Part shown: positions 1 to 8,371 of the stretch, piece after piece
Position numbering within the stretch: the stretch's first letter is position 1
Layout: each line of letters begins with the position of its first letter
Source of the DNA: an uncultured Ruminococcus sp.
Lineage (GTDB): Bacteria > Bacillota > Clostridia > Oscillospirales > Ruminococcaceae
Length of the DNA stretch: 64,000 bases
Direction of reading: 5' to 3'
NCBI GenBank assembly: GCA_900318825.1
Contig: ONMB01000011.1
Coordinates: 40,743-104,742 of the forward strand
Notes under the pieces: generated by a model
Told to the model about the DNA's origin: nothing
What the model saw: only the letters and a program-made list of their open reading frames with translations
The model's database searches: none
Made by a program: the position numbers and the translations under genes

Positions 1-40
1 ATGCATTTTAGTACAGTAATTACAGGATTGTCCTTCTTGT

Positions 41-1117
41 TCACTTTAAGATACCCCCTATCAGACCTGTACAGAGTATCATTACAGCAGACAACGCCGC
101 ACCAACAGATGCGCAGAACAGCCTCAGCTTGCGCCTGTCAAGCGGCGGAGTTCCGGCTAATTTACCGGTCTGTCCGTTTATTGCGAACTCATACATATCG
201 CCCTTGTACTTGTATGTCATGAACCACACCGGCAGCATCATATACTGCCAGTCAGTACCGTGTATGTTGTAGCTCTCCACCCCAGGTACGACAGTATTAT
301 AGCCTTGTATGCTCTCCTTGACAGTGTTCTTGCCCGCCTGCTGGGCGCGTATACGGATACGCGGGAACACCTCTGCCTTGTCAACGTCGTACTTGTCAGC
401 GTAGAAACCGCTCAGATAGGACATTGAGAAGTCCTTCAGCTCGGAGTAGTCAAAGGGCTCGATAGACTCCATAAGGAGGTCGTCGATCTTGCTCTCACCG
501 TCGGCAGGTATACCGTCAACGCTTATGATACCCTTTCGCACGATGCGGAACTCATCTGTCTGAGTATAACGGTAATTTCCGGAGGTCCAAGTCTTTATCT
601 TCTTGCCGATAGCGCTGTAATCAGCGTCCACCTTGCAATCAGCTATCCAGAACGGCACATAGAGTCCGGTCATTTTTTCAAGCTGCTGCTGGCTCTTGAA
701 GTCTGAGGGGACGAACATACGCTTTTTAACCCAGTTTTTGAAAATATCAGTAGCCTTATCCTTGGTCAGCTTGAAGCCGATGACCTTATTCGGTCTGTAT
801 GAGCCGGAGAGCTTTCCGGAAAGTATAACGGGATTGTGGCAATAATAGCAGAACAGCGCGGTCTGCTGGTCGTCGCACATAATGTCCGCACCGCAGCTGT
901 TGCAGTGGTACAGCTTGTTGTGGTCTGCGAATTCCTGCTGCTGTCCTACCGCCTCAGCATCAGGGATACTGTTTTCAGCGGCAGCGCAGATCTGCTTGAT
1001 CTCTTCCACAGTAAAGCTGCTGAGGCAGTATTCACAGCTCAGCTTCTGGGTAGTCGGATCAAATTTCAGATCGGCGTTACAATTAGGGCATTTGTATTCA
1101 GCAACGTCCAAGATCAT
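41..1117 (-). CDS. Zinc-ribbon membrane protein, TFIIB-type
   Basis: The product has about 358 residues and opens with a CPNC...CEYC zinc ribbon (about residues 9-33). A second ribbon-like pair, CNSC...CYYC, lies near residues 73-95. The middle is a soluble domain of unknown fold, and the C-terminus has one hydrophobic helix (about residues 335-357) ending in GGILK. This resembles the widespread TFIIB-type zinc ribbon-containing proteins of Clostridia, whose role is not established; the zinc binding is inferred from the cysteines. An AAAGGAG lies just upstream, but only 3 nt from the ATG chosen, so a TTG two codons downstream (at 1111) or one codon upstream (at 1120) could also start it. It is divergent from citrate synthase. 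Confidence 0.65.
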   Translation of the reverse strand: MILDVAEYKCPNCNADLKFDPTTQKLSCEYCLSSFTVEEIKQICAAAENSIPDAEAVGQQQEFADHNKLYHCNSCGADIMCDDQQTALFCYYCHNPVILSGKLSGSYRPNKVIGFKLTKDKATDIFKNWVKKRMFVPSDFKSQQQLEKMTGLYVPFWIADCKVDADYSAIGKKIKTWTSGNYRYTQTDEFRIVRKGIISVDGIPADGESKIDDLLMESIEPFDYSELKDFSMSYLSGFYADKYDVDKAEVFPRIRIRAQQAGKNTVKESIQGYNTVVPGVESYNIHGTDWQYMMLPVWFMTYKYKGDMYEFAINGQTGKLAGTPPLDRRKLRLFCASVGAALSAVMILCTGLIGGILK

Positions 1118-1341
1118 CAACTCCTTTATCCTGACACAGCGGCATCATCACCGCCGGTAACTTATTGTAGGTATGCGGACGCTTCATCAGGCGTCCGGAA
1201 GTCACCAGCCGTTCTTCAAGCGGCTGTGTATACACATTATAATTATAACACATAAGCTGTTTTTTTGCAATAGCAATTTACAAAACGTGTCACAACGGCT
1301 CAGCTTTTTGGGGAATATGTATTTTATTTATCTCATTTCAC

Positions 1342-1370
1342 TTGACAAGTTTGGTGAAATGAATTATAAT
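1342..1370 (+). promoter_or_regulatory. Sigma-A promoter of citrate synthase gene
   Basis: TTGACA (1342-1347) and TATAAT (1365-1370) are separated by exactly 17 bp, a consensus housekeeping promoter. Transcription would begin near 1377, which rules out upstream in-frame starts and supports the ATG at 1439. Confidence 0.8.
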
Positions 1371-1438
1371 ATATGTGTGTGCTGCAAACATATTTTATAG
1401 ATCAGCGTAAAACAATAAAGGAAAGAGATGATGATGTT

Positions 1439-2806
1439 ATGAAGTACGGATTTTCCGAAGTTACTCCCGAAATAGCCCGCCTCGCCGAAAGATCGGTCGA
1501 GGGCTATAAGATCGATCCAGCTCTCTACACACAATACGACGTAAAACGCGGACTGCGCGATATAAACGGAAACGGAGTCGTCGCCGGACTTACTAACATC
1601 AGCACCATAAAGGTCCTCGAAACAGGCGACGGTATGCCCAACCACGGCGACGGTAAACTCTACTACCGCGGTATCGACGTGGAGGATATAGTGAGCGGAT
1701 TTATCAAGGAAAAGCGCTTCGGATTCGAGGAAACTATATATCTTCTGCTCTTCGGCTATATGCCCTCAGAGCACGAGCTAAGCAATTTCAGCAGGATACT
1801 CGCGGATTTCAGGACGCTACCGGCTTCCTTCACAAGAGATGTCATTATGAAAGCGCCAAGCGACAATATGATGAATACTCTCGCAAAGTGCGTTCTTGCA
1901 CTTTACTCATACGACGATAACGCCAACGACATATCCGTTCCCAATGTTCTGCGGCAGTGCATCGGTCTGATAACCCTCTTCCCTGTGCTTGCCGTCTACG
2001 GCTATCAGGCATACAAGTATACTTCTTTCGGCGGAAGTCTCTTTATACACGATCCTCAGCCGGAGCTCTCCATAGCGGAAAATCTGCTGTATATGCTCCG
2101 ACCGAACAAGAATTACACAGAGCTCGAGGCGCGTATCCTCGATCTTGCTCTGGTGCTGCACGCAGAACACGGCGGCGGTAACAACTCTACCTTTACGGTA
2201 CACGTTGTGTCGTCGTCGGGAACGGATACTTACTCGGCTATCGCAGCAGCTCTCGGCTCACTCAAAGGTCCTAAGCACGGCGGTGCGAATATCAAGGTCG
2301 CTATGATGTTCGACGATATGAAGGAAAACGTCGGCGACTGGACCGACGAGGAGGAGGTCAAGAGCTATCTCCGAAATCTCCTGCACAAGAAAGCCTTCGA
2401 CGGCTCCGGTCTCATCTACGGCATGGGACACGCTGTCTACTCGCAGTCCGATCCGCGGGCAAAGGTTTTCAAGAGGTTTGTGGAAAAGCTCTCCGCTGAA
2501 AAGGGCAAGAGCGACGAATTCAGGCTTTATTCGCTGGTCGAGAAGCTCGCCCCCGAGGTCATCGCCGAGGAACGCCGCATCTACAAGGGAGTCTGCGCGA
2601 ATGTGGACTTTTACAGCGGCTTTGTTTACCGTATGCTCGGCATACCGGACGAGCTGTTCACGCCCCTGTTTGCTACCTCGCGTATCGCAGGCTGGTCAGC
2701 TCACCGCATAGAGGAGCTCATAAACTCCAACAAGATAATACGTCCGGCTTACAAGGCGATCTCCCCCATGCGCGAATATACCGATATGGAGAACAGAATG
2801 GACTGA
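1439..2806 (+). CDS. gltA: Citrate synthase
   Basis: Condenses acetyl-CoA and oxaloacetate to citrate, the entry step of the (probably incomplete) TCA branch leading to 2-oxoglutarate and glutamate. The 455-residue product carries the family hallmarks: GPKHGGAN with an active-site His, GMGHAVYSQSDPRA with the second His, and VDFYSGFVYRMLGIP with the catalytic Asp region. An Arg-rich stretch before the C-terminus (SRIAGWSAHRIEE) fits the CoA/citrate site. The chosen ATG is the only in-frame ATG downstream of the predicted transcription start; a purine-rich AAAGGAAAG precedes it, slightly far away. It is monocistronic, followed by the hairpin array. Gram-positive type (CitZ/GltA family); methylcitrate synthase activity cannot be excluded from sequence. 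Confidence 0.93.
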   Translation: MKYGFSEVTPEIARLAERSVEGYKIDPALYTQYDVKRGLRDINGNGVVAGLTNISTIKVLETGDGMPNHGDGKLYYRGIDVEDIVSGFIKEKRFGFEETIYLLLFGYMPSEHELSNFSRILADFRTLPASFTRDVIMKAPSDNMMNTLAKCVLALYSYDDNANDISVPNVLRQCIGLITLFPVLAVYGYQAYKYTSFGGSLFIHDPQPELSIAENLLYMLRPNKNYTELEARILDLALVLHAEHGGGNNSTFTVHVVSSSGTDTYSAIAAALGSLKGPKHGGANIKVAMMFDDMKENVGDWTDEEEVKSYLRNLLHKKAFDGSGLIYGMGHAVYSQSDPRAKVFKRFVEKLSAEKGKSDEFRLYSLVEKLAPEVIAEERRIYKGVCANVDFYSGFVYRMLGIPDELFTPLFATSRIAGWSAHRIEELINSNKIIRPAYKAISPMREYTDMENRMD

Positions 2807-2845
2807 ACGCGGATCTCTCACCTGTACATAGCCAAAGCCAAAAAT

Positions 2846-3013
2846 GAGATCTCAAAGGGATCTTATCCCTTTGGCAGAGTCCAGAGACGGCGTCTCTGGC
2901 GGGTGCAGGGCAGAGCCCTGCAATGCGTCCAAAGCGCTTCGCAAAGGGTAAATCGAAAAACAGTCTGTGAGACTGTTTTTCGAGAGGAAACGCCTTGCAA
3001 GTAAAGGTGTTCC
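2846..3013. repeat. Array of five to six tandem hairpins, intergenic
   Basis: Consecutive inverted repeats fill this stretch: GAGATCTC (2846-2853); CAAAGGGA/TCCCTTTG (2853-2860 with 2866-2873); CCAGAGACG/CGTCTCTGG (2881-2889 with 2891-2899); TGCAGGGC/GCCCTGCA (2904-2911 with 2915-2922); a perfect 13-bp pair TCGAAAAACAGTC/GACTGTTTTTCGA (2953-2965 with 2971-2983); and a weaker GGAA..CCTT/AAGG..TTCC stem (2986-3013). The series is far more than one terminator needs. It could be a structured RNA, a repeat family, or a processed 3' end of the citrate synthase transcript. No coding frame is apparent. Confidence 0.75.
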
Positions 3014-3068
3014 TTAAATAGAACTATATAAACTCAGCAATATGCTTTAAACGAAAGGACTGGTACAT

Positions 3069-4079
3069 ATGAAAAACACCACTCAGCTCATCAACTGGAA
3101 CGGCACTACCTGCGTCAAGCTAAACTCCGGCGGCTACGAAGCTCTCATCGCTTACGAGATAGGCTCAAATGTTATCCGTCTCCGCAACAACCTCATCGGC
3201 ATGGAGTTCTTCCGCTACAAGGACGACAATACTGCCGACGAGATAAGGCAGTCCGCTGAGGTATGGGGACTCCCCACGCTCTACCTGCCCAACCGTTTTG
3301 CTGACGGCGTTCTCAAGACCTCCGACGCTGTATATCACCTCCCCGTGAACGAAAAAGCTCCCTACAACAACCACATTCACGGCTTCCTCCACAGAAGGAC
3401 CTTCGAGGTGATAGAGCACAACGCTGACAACAACTGCGCTTGGCTCAAGACCCGCTACGTTTACGATGAGAACGACGAGTTCTTCCAGTATCTGCCTGTA
3501 CCTTTCATCGCTGAGTACACCTTCACGCTCTCCGAGAACGGTCTCGAGCAGGACATAAAGTTCACGAACACTTCCGGCACTAAGGTGCTCCCGATGTCTC
3601 TCGCTTCACACACAACTATCAACGCACCTTTCGTTGACGGAGCCAAGGAGAGTGATATCCGACTTACCGTCCCGATAGGAAAGAAGTGCGAGCTCAACGA
3701 GCGCTGTCTGCCCACCGAGAACCTCAAGTCCCTCACTATGTGGGACCTCGAATACAAGACCGGCAACAAGTGCCCCGTGCTTCAGGTCTGCGACAATGAT
3801 ATGTACTTCGGCGAGTACGCTGACCTCGACCATGAGAAGTTCCACGGCATCATCGCTGAGGATATCGCAAGCGGCAAAAAGCTCTGCTACGAGGTCTCCG
3901 AGGAGTACAAGTTCTGGATAATCTGGAACGACCGCGGCTTCAACCACTACTTCTGTCCCGAGCCGATGACCGCCATGATAGACGCTCCGAACCTGAGTCT
4001 GCCGGCTGACGTTACAGGCTACCGCGAGGTAAAGCCCGGTGAGACATTTGAGGCTCACGAGAGATTTTTCTCGAAGTAA
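3069..4079 (+). CDS. Aldose 1-epimerase family protein
   Basis: The 336-residue protein has the galactose mutarotase-like fold signature: NNHIHGFLH (about residue 101) and SLASHTTINAPF (about 180), which provide the two active-site histidines, and a C-terminal acidic segment (KPGETFEAHERFF). It would interconvert alpha and beta anomers of a free aldose in the cytoplasm. Together with the cellobiose phosphorylase 1.8 kb downstream, glucose is a reasonable substrate, but this is inference; other members act on hexose 6-phosphates. AAAGGA lies 9 nt before the ATG. No signal peptide is present. Confidence 0.82.
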   Translation: MKNTTQLINWNGTTCVKLNSGGYEALIAYEIGSNVIRLRNNLIGMEFFRYKDDNTADEIRQSAEVWGLPTLYLPNRFADGVLKTSDAVYHLPVNEKAPYNNHIHGFLHRRTFEVIEHNADNNCAWLKTRYVYDENDEFFQYLPVPFIAEYTFTLSENGLEQDIKFTNTSGTKVLPMSLASHTTINAPFVDGAKESDIRLTVPIGKKCELNERCLPTENLKSLTMWDLEYKTGNKCPVLQVCDNDMYFGEYADLDHEKFHGIIAEDIASGKKLCYEVSEEYKFWIIWNDRGFNHYFCPEPMTAMIDAPNLSLPADVTGYREVKPGETFEAHERFFSK

Positions 4080-4111
4080 TATTACGATTTTGTAATATTG
4101 TTAAATATGTG

Positions 4112-4140
4112 TTGACTTATCCCCTGAACAGTGCTATTAT
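4112..4140 (+). promoter_or_regulatory. Promoter of small membrane protein gene
   Basis: TTGACT (4112-4117) and TATTAT (4135-4140) with a 17-bp spacer lie 28 bp upstream of the small gene's ATG. Confidence 0.65.
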
Positions 4141-4168
4141 AGTCTCAGATGATATAGGAGGCGATAAT

Positions 4169-4327
4169 ATGCACTTGAAGGACATAATTATCAAGGGTGC
4201 CATTATCGTTGCCATTGGCGCGATAGTATGGTATGGTCTGGGACTGTTCACCAATACCGCTGAGGATAACAACTCGGCAGCTACGAACAACCGTGTAAGT
4301 CAGCACGAACGGATCGAAAATATGTGA
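4169..4327 (+). CDS. Small single-pass membrane protein, 52 aa
   Basis: A complete small transcription unit: promoter, a perfect AGGAGG (4156-4161) placed 7 nt before the ATG, the coding frame, and an intrinsic terminator right after the stop. The product has one hydrophobic helix (about residues 6-27, IIIKGAIIVAIGAIVWYGLG) with a short basic start and a polar Asn/Ser-rich tail of about 25 residues, probably outside. I do not recognise a family. The signals make it a real gene although it is short. Confidence 0.7.
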   Translation: MHLKDIIIKGAIIVAIGAIVWYGLGLFTNTAEDNNSAATNNRVSQHERIENM

Positions 4328-4328
4328 G

Positions 4329-4356
4329 AAAAGCGCACTTCGGTGCGCTTTTTCTA
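4329..4356 (+). terminator. Intrinsic terminator
   Basis: AAAGCGCAC/GTGCGCTTT stem (4330-4338 with 4343-4351), TTCG tetraloop, then TTTCTATTTT. It closes the small membrane protein unit. Confidence 0.85.
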
Positions 4357-4389
4357 TTTTATGACATCTGTTTTTGTGCAAGTCTACAA

Positions 4390-4470
4390 AAGTGATAAAT
4401 TTATCACTTTGCTATTGACTTCCTGTGCGCCGGGTGATATAATTGTCACATCAAGTGATAAATCTATCAC
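4390..4470 (+). promoter_or_regulatory. Promoter with three phased palindromic operators
   Basis: The promoter is TTGACT (4415-4420), 17 bp, TATAAT (4438-4443). Three related 16-bp palindromes surround it: GTGATAAATTTATCAC (4392-4407, embedded in a perfect 20-bp palindrome 4390-4409), GTGATATAATTGTCAC (4434-4449, overlapping the -10, one arm mismatch) and GTGATAAATCTATCAC (4455-4470, just downstream of +1). Centres are 42 and 21 bp apart, four and two helical turns, so all face the same side of the DNA. The obvious candidate ligand is the XRE protein encoded by the operon's third gene. Confidence 0.8.
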
Positions 4471-4490
4471 ACGCAAAGGAGGAAGCAACT

Positions 4491-4961
4491 ATGAAAAACA
4501 ACACTCAGAAAATCTTAACATTAAAACATCAGGCAATCATCAACCTTGTATTCGGTATGATGCTGGTAGTTGGCGTAGCACTCTTCGACTTCGGAATAAT
4601 CCCTCTAGATAGGCTCTCCGACAAGGCTGCTGATATAATATTCCCGGGCATTATCATAGCAGTTCTTGGATTTATGATATTCACCGCAAAGTACAAAAAT
4701 CAGCCGGAGGACGAACTCTCAAAGGAGCTTATGCTCAAGGCATCAGTTAAATCTGTATACTTTGAATCACTCTCTGTTGGAATTATTGGGCTCTGTGTAT
4801 TGATTTACGAAATTAAAACAAACAAAAGCGGTATAACCGTCAACGGCAACACCATTTTAAATCTTGCAGTTTTCCTCGGGGCTGTCTATGAGGTCGCAAA
4901 GGACGTGATATTCCTCTGGCTCGACAGAACACCTAAAGATTGGAACGAAGAGGAAGAATAA
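4491..4961 (+). CDS. Four-helix membrane protein, first gene of XRE operon
   Basis: The 156-residue product has four predicted hydrophobic helices (about 14-35, 47-64, 90-107, 120-140) with short loops and a charged C-terminus (TPKDWNEEEE). No catalytic motif is visible. It resembles the small membrane proteins of unknown function that sit beside 65-70 aa XRE regulators in Clostridia and Bacilli. An AAAGGAGG (4475-4482) is 8 nt from the ATG. It is transcribed from the three-operator promoter and followed 24 nt later by a second membrane protein. It may be the effector or sensor partner of the repressor; function unknown. Confidence 0.75.
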   Translation: MKNNTQKILTLKHQAIINLVFGMMLVVGVALFDFGIIPLDRLSDKAADIIFPGIIIAVLGFMIFTAKYKNQPEDELSKELMLKASVKSVYFESLSVGIIGLCVLIYEIKTNKSGITVNGNTILNLAVFLGAVYEVAKDVIFLWLDRTPKDWNEEEE

Positions 4962-4985
4962 CCCAACTAAAGAAAGGACGCAATT

Positions 4986-5456
4986 ATGAAAAAACAGATA
5001 AACATAAAAGAAATCTTGAAAAACAAGGTATCGCTCCGTAACGCATATAAATTCAGGTTCTGTGCATGGGCAGCGGTTTTTCTTTGCAGCGAGATACTGC
5101 TTATGCTGCAGAACTTCGGTGCCGGTATCGTTGCTATCAATATAATCAGACTGCTCATATGTATGATAATCATTTCTATGTTCGCATTCAGCATAAAGCT
5201 CAATATAGAAAATAGCGATGAGCTTTCAAATATGAACACTCTCAAAGCAAATATGCTGACTGCAAAAATAATATTCAGTCTGCTGATATGCTCGGCAATA
5301 ATCATATATGTGTTCAATAAGACCATATTCCTGACAATAAGTCCGGATACACTCTTCGGCTGGATAATGCTCATCGTCAGCGTATACTACGCTTTGCAGA
5401 ACGGGCTCTTTCTCGCTATCGACGGCAGTGAAGAAGACGAAGCAGGTGATGAATAA
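4986..5456 (+). CDS. Four-helix membrane protein, second gene of XRE operon
   Basis: The 156-residue product starts with a basic segment ([14 protein letters not shown]) followed by four hydrophobic helices (about 24-43, 47-68, 91-110, 122-144) and an acidic tail ([10 protein letters not shown]). Length and topology parallel the preceding gene, suggesting a heteromeric pair or an old duplication, though the sequences have diverged strongly. AAAGGA lies 8 nt from the ATG. Its TAA stop overlaps the ATG of the XRE gene by one base (TAATG), which implies translational coupling. No known family recognised. Confidence 0.75.
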   Translation: MKKQINIKEILKNKVSLRNAYKFRFCAWAAVFLCSEILLMLQNFGAGIVAINIIRLLICMIIISMFAFSIKLNIENSDELSNMNTLKANMLTAKIIFSLLICSAIIIYVFNKTIFLTISPDTLFGWIMLIVSVYYALQNGLFLAIDGSEEDEAGDE

Positions 5457-5659
5457 TGCCCGAGCTGAAAACAAAACTCAAGGAATACCGCGCTAAGCTC
5501 GATATGAAACAGGGTGAACTCGCCGATCGCGTCGGAGTCCGCCGCGAGACCATTATCCGCCTTGAAAAGGGACTCTATAACCCTTCGCTCAAGCTCGCTA
5601 TGGACATCGCCGCCGTATTCGGTGTGACCGTTGAGGAACTCTTCTCCTTCGATGACTGA
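5456..5659 (+). CDS. XRE-family transcriptional regulator, 67 aa
   Basis: A minimal one-domain helix-turn-helix protein: [20 protein letters not shown] (helices 1-2), [19 protein letters not shown] (recognition helix region) and a closing helix ending [11 protein letters not shown]. This is the HTH_3 fold alone, with no ligand-binding domain. It is coupled by TAATG overlap to the membrane protein gene, so signal input may come from the membrane partners. It is the likely repressor binding the three operators upstream of its own operon, making an autoregulatory loop; this is inference from position and the palindromes. Confidence 0.9.
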   Translation: MPELKTKLKEYRAKLDMKQGELADRVGVRRETIIRLEKGLYNPSLKLAMDIAAVFGVTVEELFSFDD

Positions 5660-5772
5660 CCTCTCAATACGGACATAATTTGTTCACAAACACACGCTGT
5701 TCAGATGATATGTTGGAGAAAATGCACAAAAAATATACCAAAAATAATACACCCTAAATTCTTCAATACCTA

Positions 5773-5801
5773 TTGTAATATTATTCAGAATATGGTATAA
5801 T
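5773..5801 (+). promoter_or_regulatory. Promoter of cellobiose phosphorylase gene
   Basis: TTGTAA (5773-5778) and TATAAT (5796-5801), 17-bp spacer, about 55 bp upstream of the start. The 5' leader is short and shows no riboswitch-like fold. Confidence 0.6.
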
Positions 5802-5856
5802 AAGACAAATGCGGTATACCTATCCGCTTTAAACGTTATTTAAAGGAGAAATTTCT

Positions 5857-6618
5857 ATGAAGTTCGGTTATTTTGACGACGCTAAAAAAGAATACGTCAT
5901 CAACTCACCCAAGACTCCCTATCCGTGGATAAACTACCTCGGTAACCAGGGTTTCTTCTCACTCATCTCAAATACAGCAGGCGGTTACTGCTTCTATAAG
6001 GACGCTCGTCTCCGCCGTATCACTCGTTACCGCTATAACAACGTTCCGATAGATATGGGCGGACGTTATTTCTACATCAACGACAACGGTACAGTATGGA
6101 ACCCCGGCTGGTCACCTGTCAAGACCGAGCTCGACTCCTACGAGTGCCGCCACGGTATGGGCTATACCGTCATCACAGGTAAGAAGAACGACCTCAAGGC
6201 AGAGGTAACTTTCTTCGTTCCCCAGAATTACGACGGTGAAGTTCAGCAGGTAGTTCTCACAAACGAGAGCAAGGAGACAAAGAATTTCTCTATCTTCTCC
6301 ATAGCTGAATGGTGCCTCTGGGACGCTCAGGACGACTGCACAAACTTCCAGAGAAACTTCTCAACCGGCCGTGTTGAGATCGAAGACTCTACTATCTATC
6401 ACGTTACAGAGTACAGAGACAGACGTAACCACTACGCTTTCTATACAGTAAATGATACTATCGACGGCTATGATACAGACCGCGATTCCTTCCTCGGAAG
6501 CATCTACAACGGCTGGAACAACCCTGAAACTGTTATGAAGGACAAGCCTTCAAACTCTTTTGCTGACGGCTGGTCACCCGTTGCTTCTCACTACAAGAAG
6601 GTAACAGTTCGCTGCTGA
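5857..6618 (+). CDS. Cellobiose phosphorylase GH94, N-terminal fragment
   Basis: This frame encodes the first 253 residues of a GH94 phosphorylase (cellobiose + phosphate to glucose 1-phosphate + glucose): [20 protein letters not shown], the N-terminal beta-sandwich, and [21 protein letters not shown]. It runs normally to SHYKKVTV and then stops at 6616-6618. The continuation is found one frame over from about 6605. Family members have about 31 residues between HYKK and the NKEKAYAM region, whereas only 52 nt are present here, so roughly 41 nt are missing. The start has AAAGGAG 8 nt upstream. Summed length of both parts (about 800) fits cellobiose, not cellodextrin, phosphorylase. Confidence 0.85.
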   Translation: MKFGYFDDAKKEYVINSPKTPYPWINYLGNQGFFSLISNTAGGYCFYKDARLRRITRYRYNNVPIDMGGRYFYINDNGTVWNPGWSPVKTELDSYECRHGMGYTVITGKKNDLKAEVTFFVPQNYDGEVQQVVLTNESKETKNFSIFSIAEWCLWDAQDDCTNFQRNFSTGRVEIEDSTIYHVTEYRDRRNHYAFYTVNDTIDGYDTDRDSFLGSIYNGWNNPETVMKDKPSNSFADGWSPVASHYKKVTVRC

Positions 6619-6652
6619 AAAGCCCGCTAACCTCCTCACAAGAGAGACATGG

Positions 6653-8275
6653 GTGCTCAACAAGGAGAAGGCTTATGCAATGATCGAGAAGTACAACACT
6701 CCCGAAAAGGTCGCAGCAGGTCTCGAGGAGCTCCGCAACACATGGAACAGCCTCCTTTCTATCTTCAATGTTCATACTCCCGATGATAAGGTCGACAGAA
6801 TGGTAAATATCTGGAACCAGTATCAGTGTATGGTAACATTCAACCTCTCACGTTCCGCTTCATACTTCGAGAGCGGTATCGGTAGAGGTATGGGCTTCCG
6901 TGACTCCAACCAGGATATCCTCGGTTTCGTTCACCAGATCCCCGAGCGCGCAAGAGAGAGACTCATCGACATCGCTTCTACTCAGCTTTCAGACGGCGGC
7001 TGCTACCACCAGTACCAGCCTCTCACAAAGAAGGGTAACGCCGATATCGGCGGTGACTTCTCAGACGATCCGCTCTGGATGATCCTCTCCGTTGCTGCTT
7101 ACATCAAGGAGACCGGCGACTGGAGCATTCTCGATGCTGACGTTCCGTTCGACAACGATCCCAACGGCAAGCACAATATGCTCGAGCACCTCGATGTCTC
7201 CTTCTACCACATCGTTAACAACCTCGGACCTCACGGTCTCCCGCTCGCTATGAGAGCTGACTGGAACGACTGTATCAACCTCTCATGCTTCTCTGACACA
7301 CCCGGTGAGTCCTTCCAGACTTACACAAACCCCAAGTTTGCAGCAGAGGGCGGCTACTCCAAGATAGCTGAGTCTGCATTCGTTGCAACTCTCTTCACCT
7401 ACACAGGTCCTGCTTATGTTGGTATCCTCAAGCACCTCGGCAAGAACGACGAGGCTGCTAAGGCTCAGGCTGAGATCGACAAGATGAAGAAGAACGTTAT
7501 GGAGTCTGCTTTCGACGGCGACTGGTTCATCAGAGCTTACGACGCAAACGGCGAGAAGATGGGCTCAAAGGAGTGCGAGGAAGGCAAGATCTTCATCGAA
7601 CCCCAGGGCTTTGCAGTTATGTCCGAGATCGGTAAGGATCAGGGCGCTGACATCAAGACTCTCAACTCCATCGACAAGTACCTCAACTGCGAGTTCGGTC
7701 TTGTTCTCAACAACCCTGCATTCACAAAGTACTATATCCAGTACGGTGAGATCTCCACATATCCCGGCGGATACAAGGAAAACGCAGGTATCTTCACACA
7801 CAACAACGCTTGGATCATCTGTGCTGAGGCTTACGCAGGCCGCGGCGACAAGGCATTCGAGTATTACAGCAAGATCGCTCCTGCTTTCACTGAGGAGACC
7901 TCTGATATCCACAAGACAGAGCCTTATGTATACGGTCAGATGATCGGCGGTAAGGATGCTAAGAACTTCGGTCAGGGCAAGAACTCATGGCTCACAGGTA
8001 CTGCTGCTTGGAACATGGTCGCTATTTCCCAGTATATCCTCGGTGTTCAGCCTGACTTCGACGGTCTCAGAGTTGATCCTTCTATCCCGGCTGCATGGGA
8101 CGGCTTCACTGCTGTTCGTAAGTTCCGCGGTGCAACATACAACATCACTATCAAGAACCCCAACCACGTTAACAAGGGTGTTAAGTCACTCACTCTCGAC
8201 GGCAAGGCTATCGAGGGCTGCATAGTTCCTGTTTGCGAGGGCGGCGTTCACGAAGTTGAGGTAGTTCTCGGCTGA
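6653..8275 (+). CDS. Cellobiose phosphorylase GH94, C-terminal catalytic fragment
   Basis: This is the remaining 540 residues of the same GH94 enzyme in the +1-shifted frame, containing the (alpha/alpha)6 barrel: [26 protein letters not shown] with the catalytic Asp of the DWND motif, and the phosphate/sugar-binding region WLTGTAAWN. The frame is already open from 6605 and reads [14 protein letters not shown] before the NKEKAYAM motif. No Shine-Dalgarno precedes the GTG at 6653, so it is probably not translated on its own. The gene is either a recent pseudogene or carries an assembly deletion. Codon usage matches the neighbours. Confidence 0.82.
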   Translation: MLNKEKAYAMIEKYNTPEKVAAGLEELRNTWNSLLSIFNVHTPDDKVDRMVNIWNQYQCMVTFNLSRSASYFESGIGRGMGFRDSNQDILGFVHQIPERARERLIDIASTQLSDGGCYHQYQPLTKKGNADIGGDFSDDPLWMILSVAAYIKETGDWSILDADVPFDNDPNGKHNMLEHLDVSFYHIVNNLGPHGLPLAMRADWNDCINLSCFSDTPGESFQTYTNPKFAAEGGYSKIAESAFVATLFTYTGPAYVGILKHLGKNDEAAKAQAEIDKMKKNVMESAFDGDWFIRAYDANGEKMGSKECEEGKIFIEPQGFAVMSEIGKDQGADIKTLNSIDKYLNCEFGLVLNNPAFTKYYIQYGEISTYPGGYKENAGIFTHNNAWIICAEAYAGRGDKAFEYYSKIAPAFTEETSDIHKTEPYVYGQMIGGKDAKNFGQGKNSWLTGTAAWNMVAISQYILGVQPDFDGLRVDPSIPAAWDGFTAVRKFRGATYNITIKNPNHVNKGVKSLTLDGKAIEGCIVPVCEGGVHEVEVVLG

Positions 8276-8309
8276 TATCTGAAAACTGCGTATAACTACT
8301 GTAAATGTT

Positions 8310-8350
8310 ATAGCCATAAGGAGACTTCCGGTCTCTTTATGGCTATTTCT
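8310..8350 (+). terminator. Intrinsic terminator
   Basis: ATAGCCATAA pairs with TTATGGCTAT (8310-8319, 8337-8346) with an inner GAGAC/GTCTC stem and TTTCTG after it. It separates the GH94 gene from the lipoprotein gene. Confidence 0.75.
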
Positions 8351-8371
8351 GAATATCAAAGGAGAGTATAT

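Noticed and set aside
1173-1225. Hairpin GGACGC..GCGTCC before citrate synthase as terminator of a plus-strand gene
   Set aside because: No plus-strand gene ends here; it is in the divergent promoter region and lacks a U-run.
6649-6655. Independent start of the GH94 C-terminal part
   Set aside because: No Shine-Dalgarno before GTG 6653 and the nearby ATG 6649 is out of frame; treated as the second half of a broken gene.
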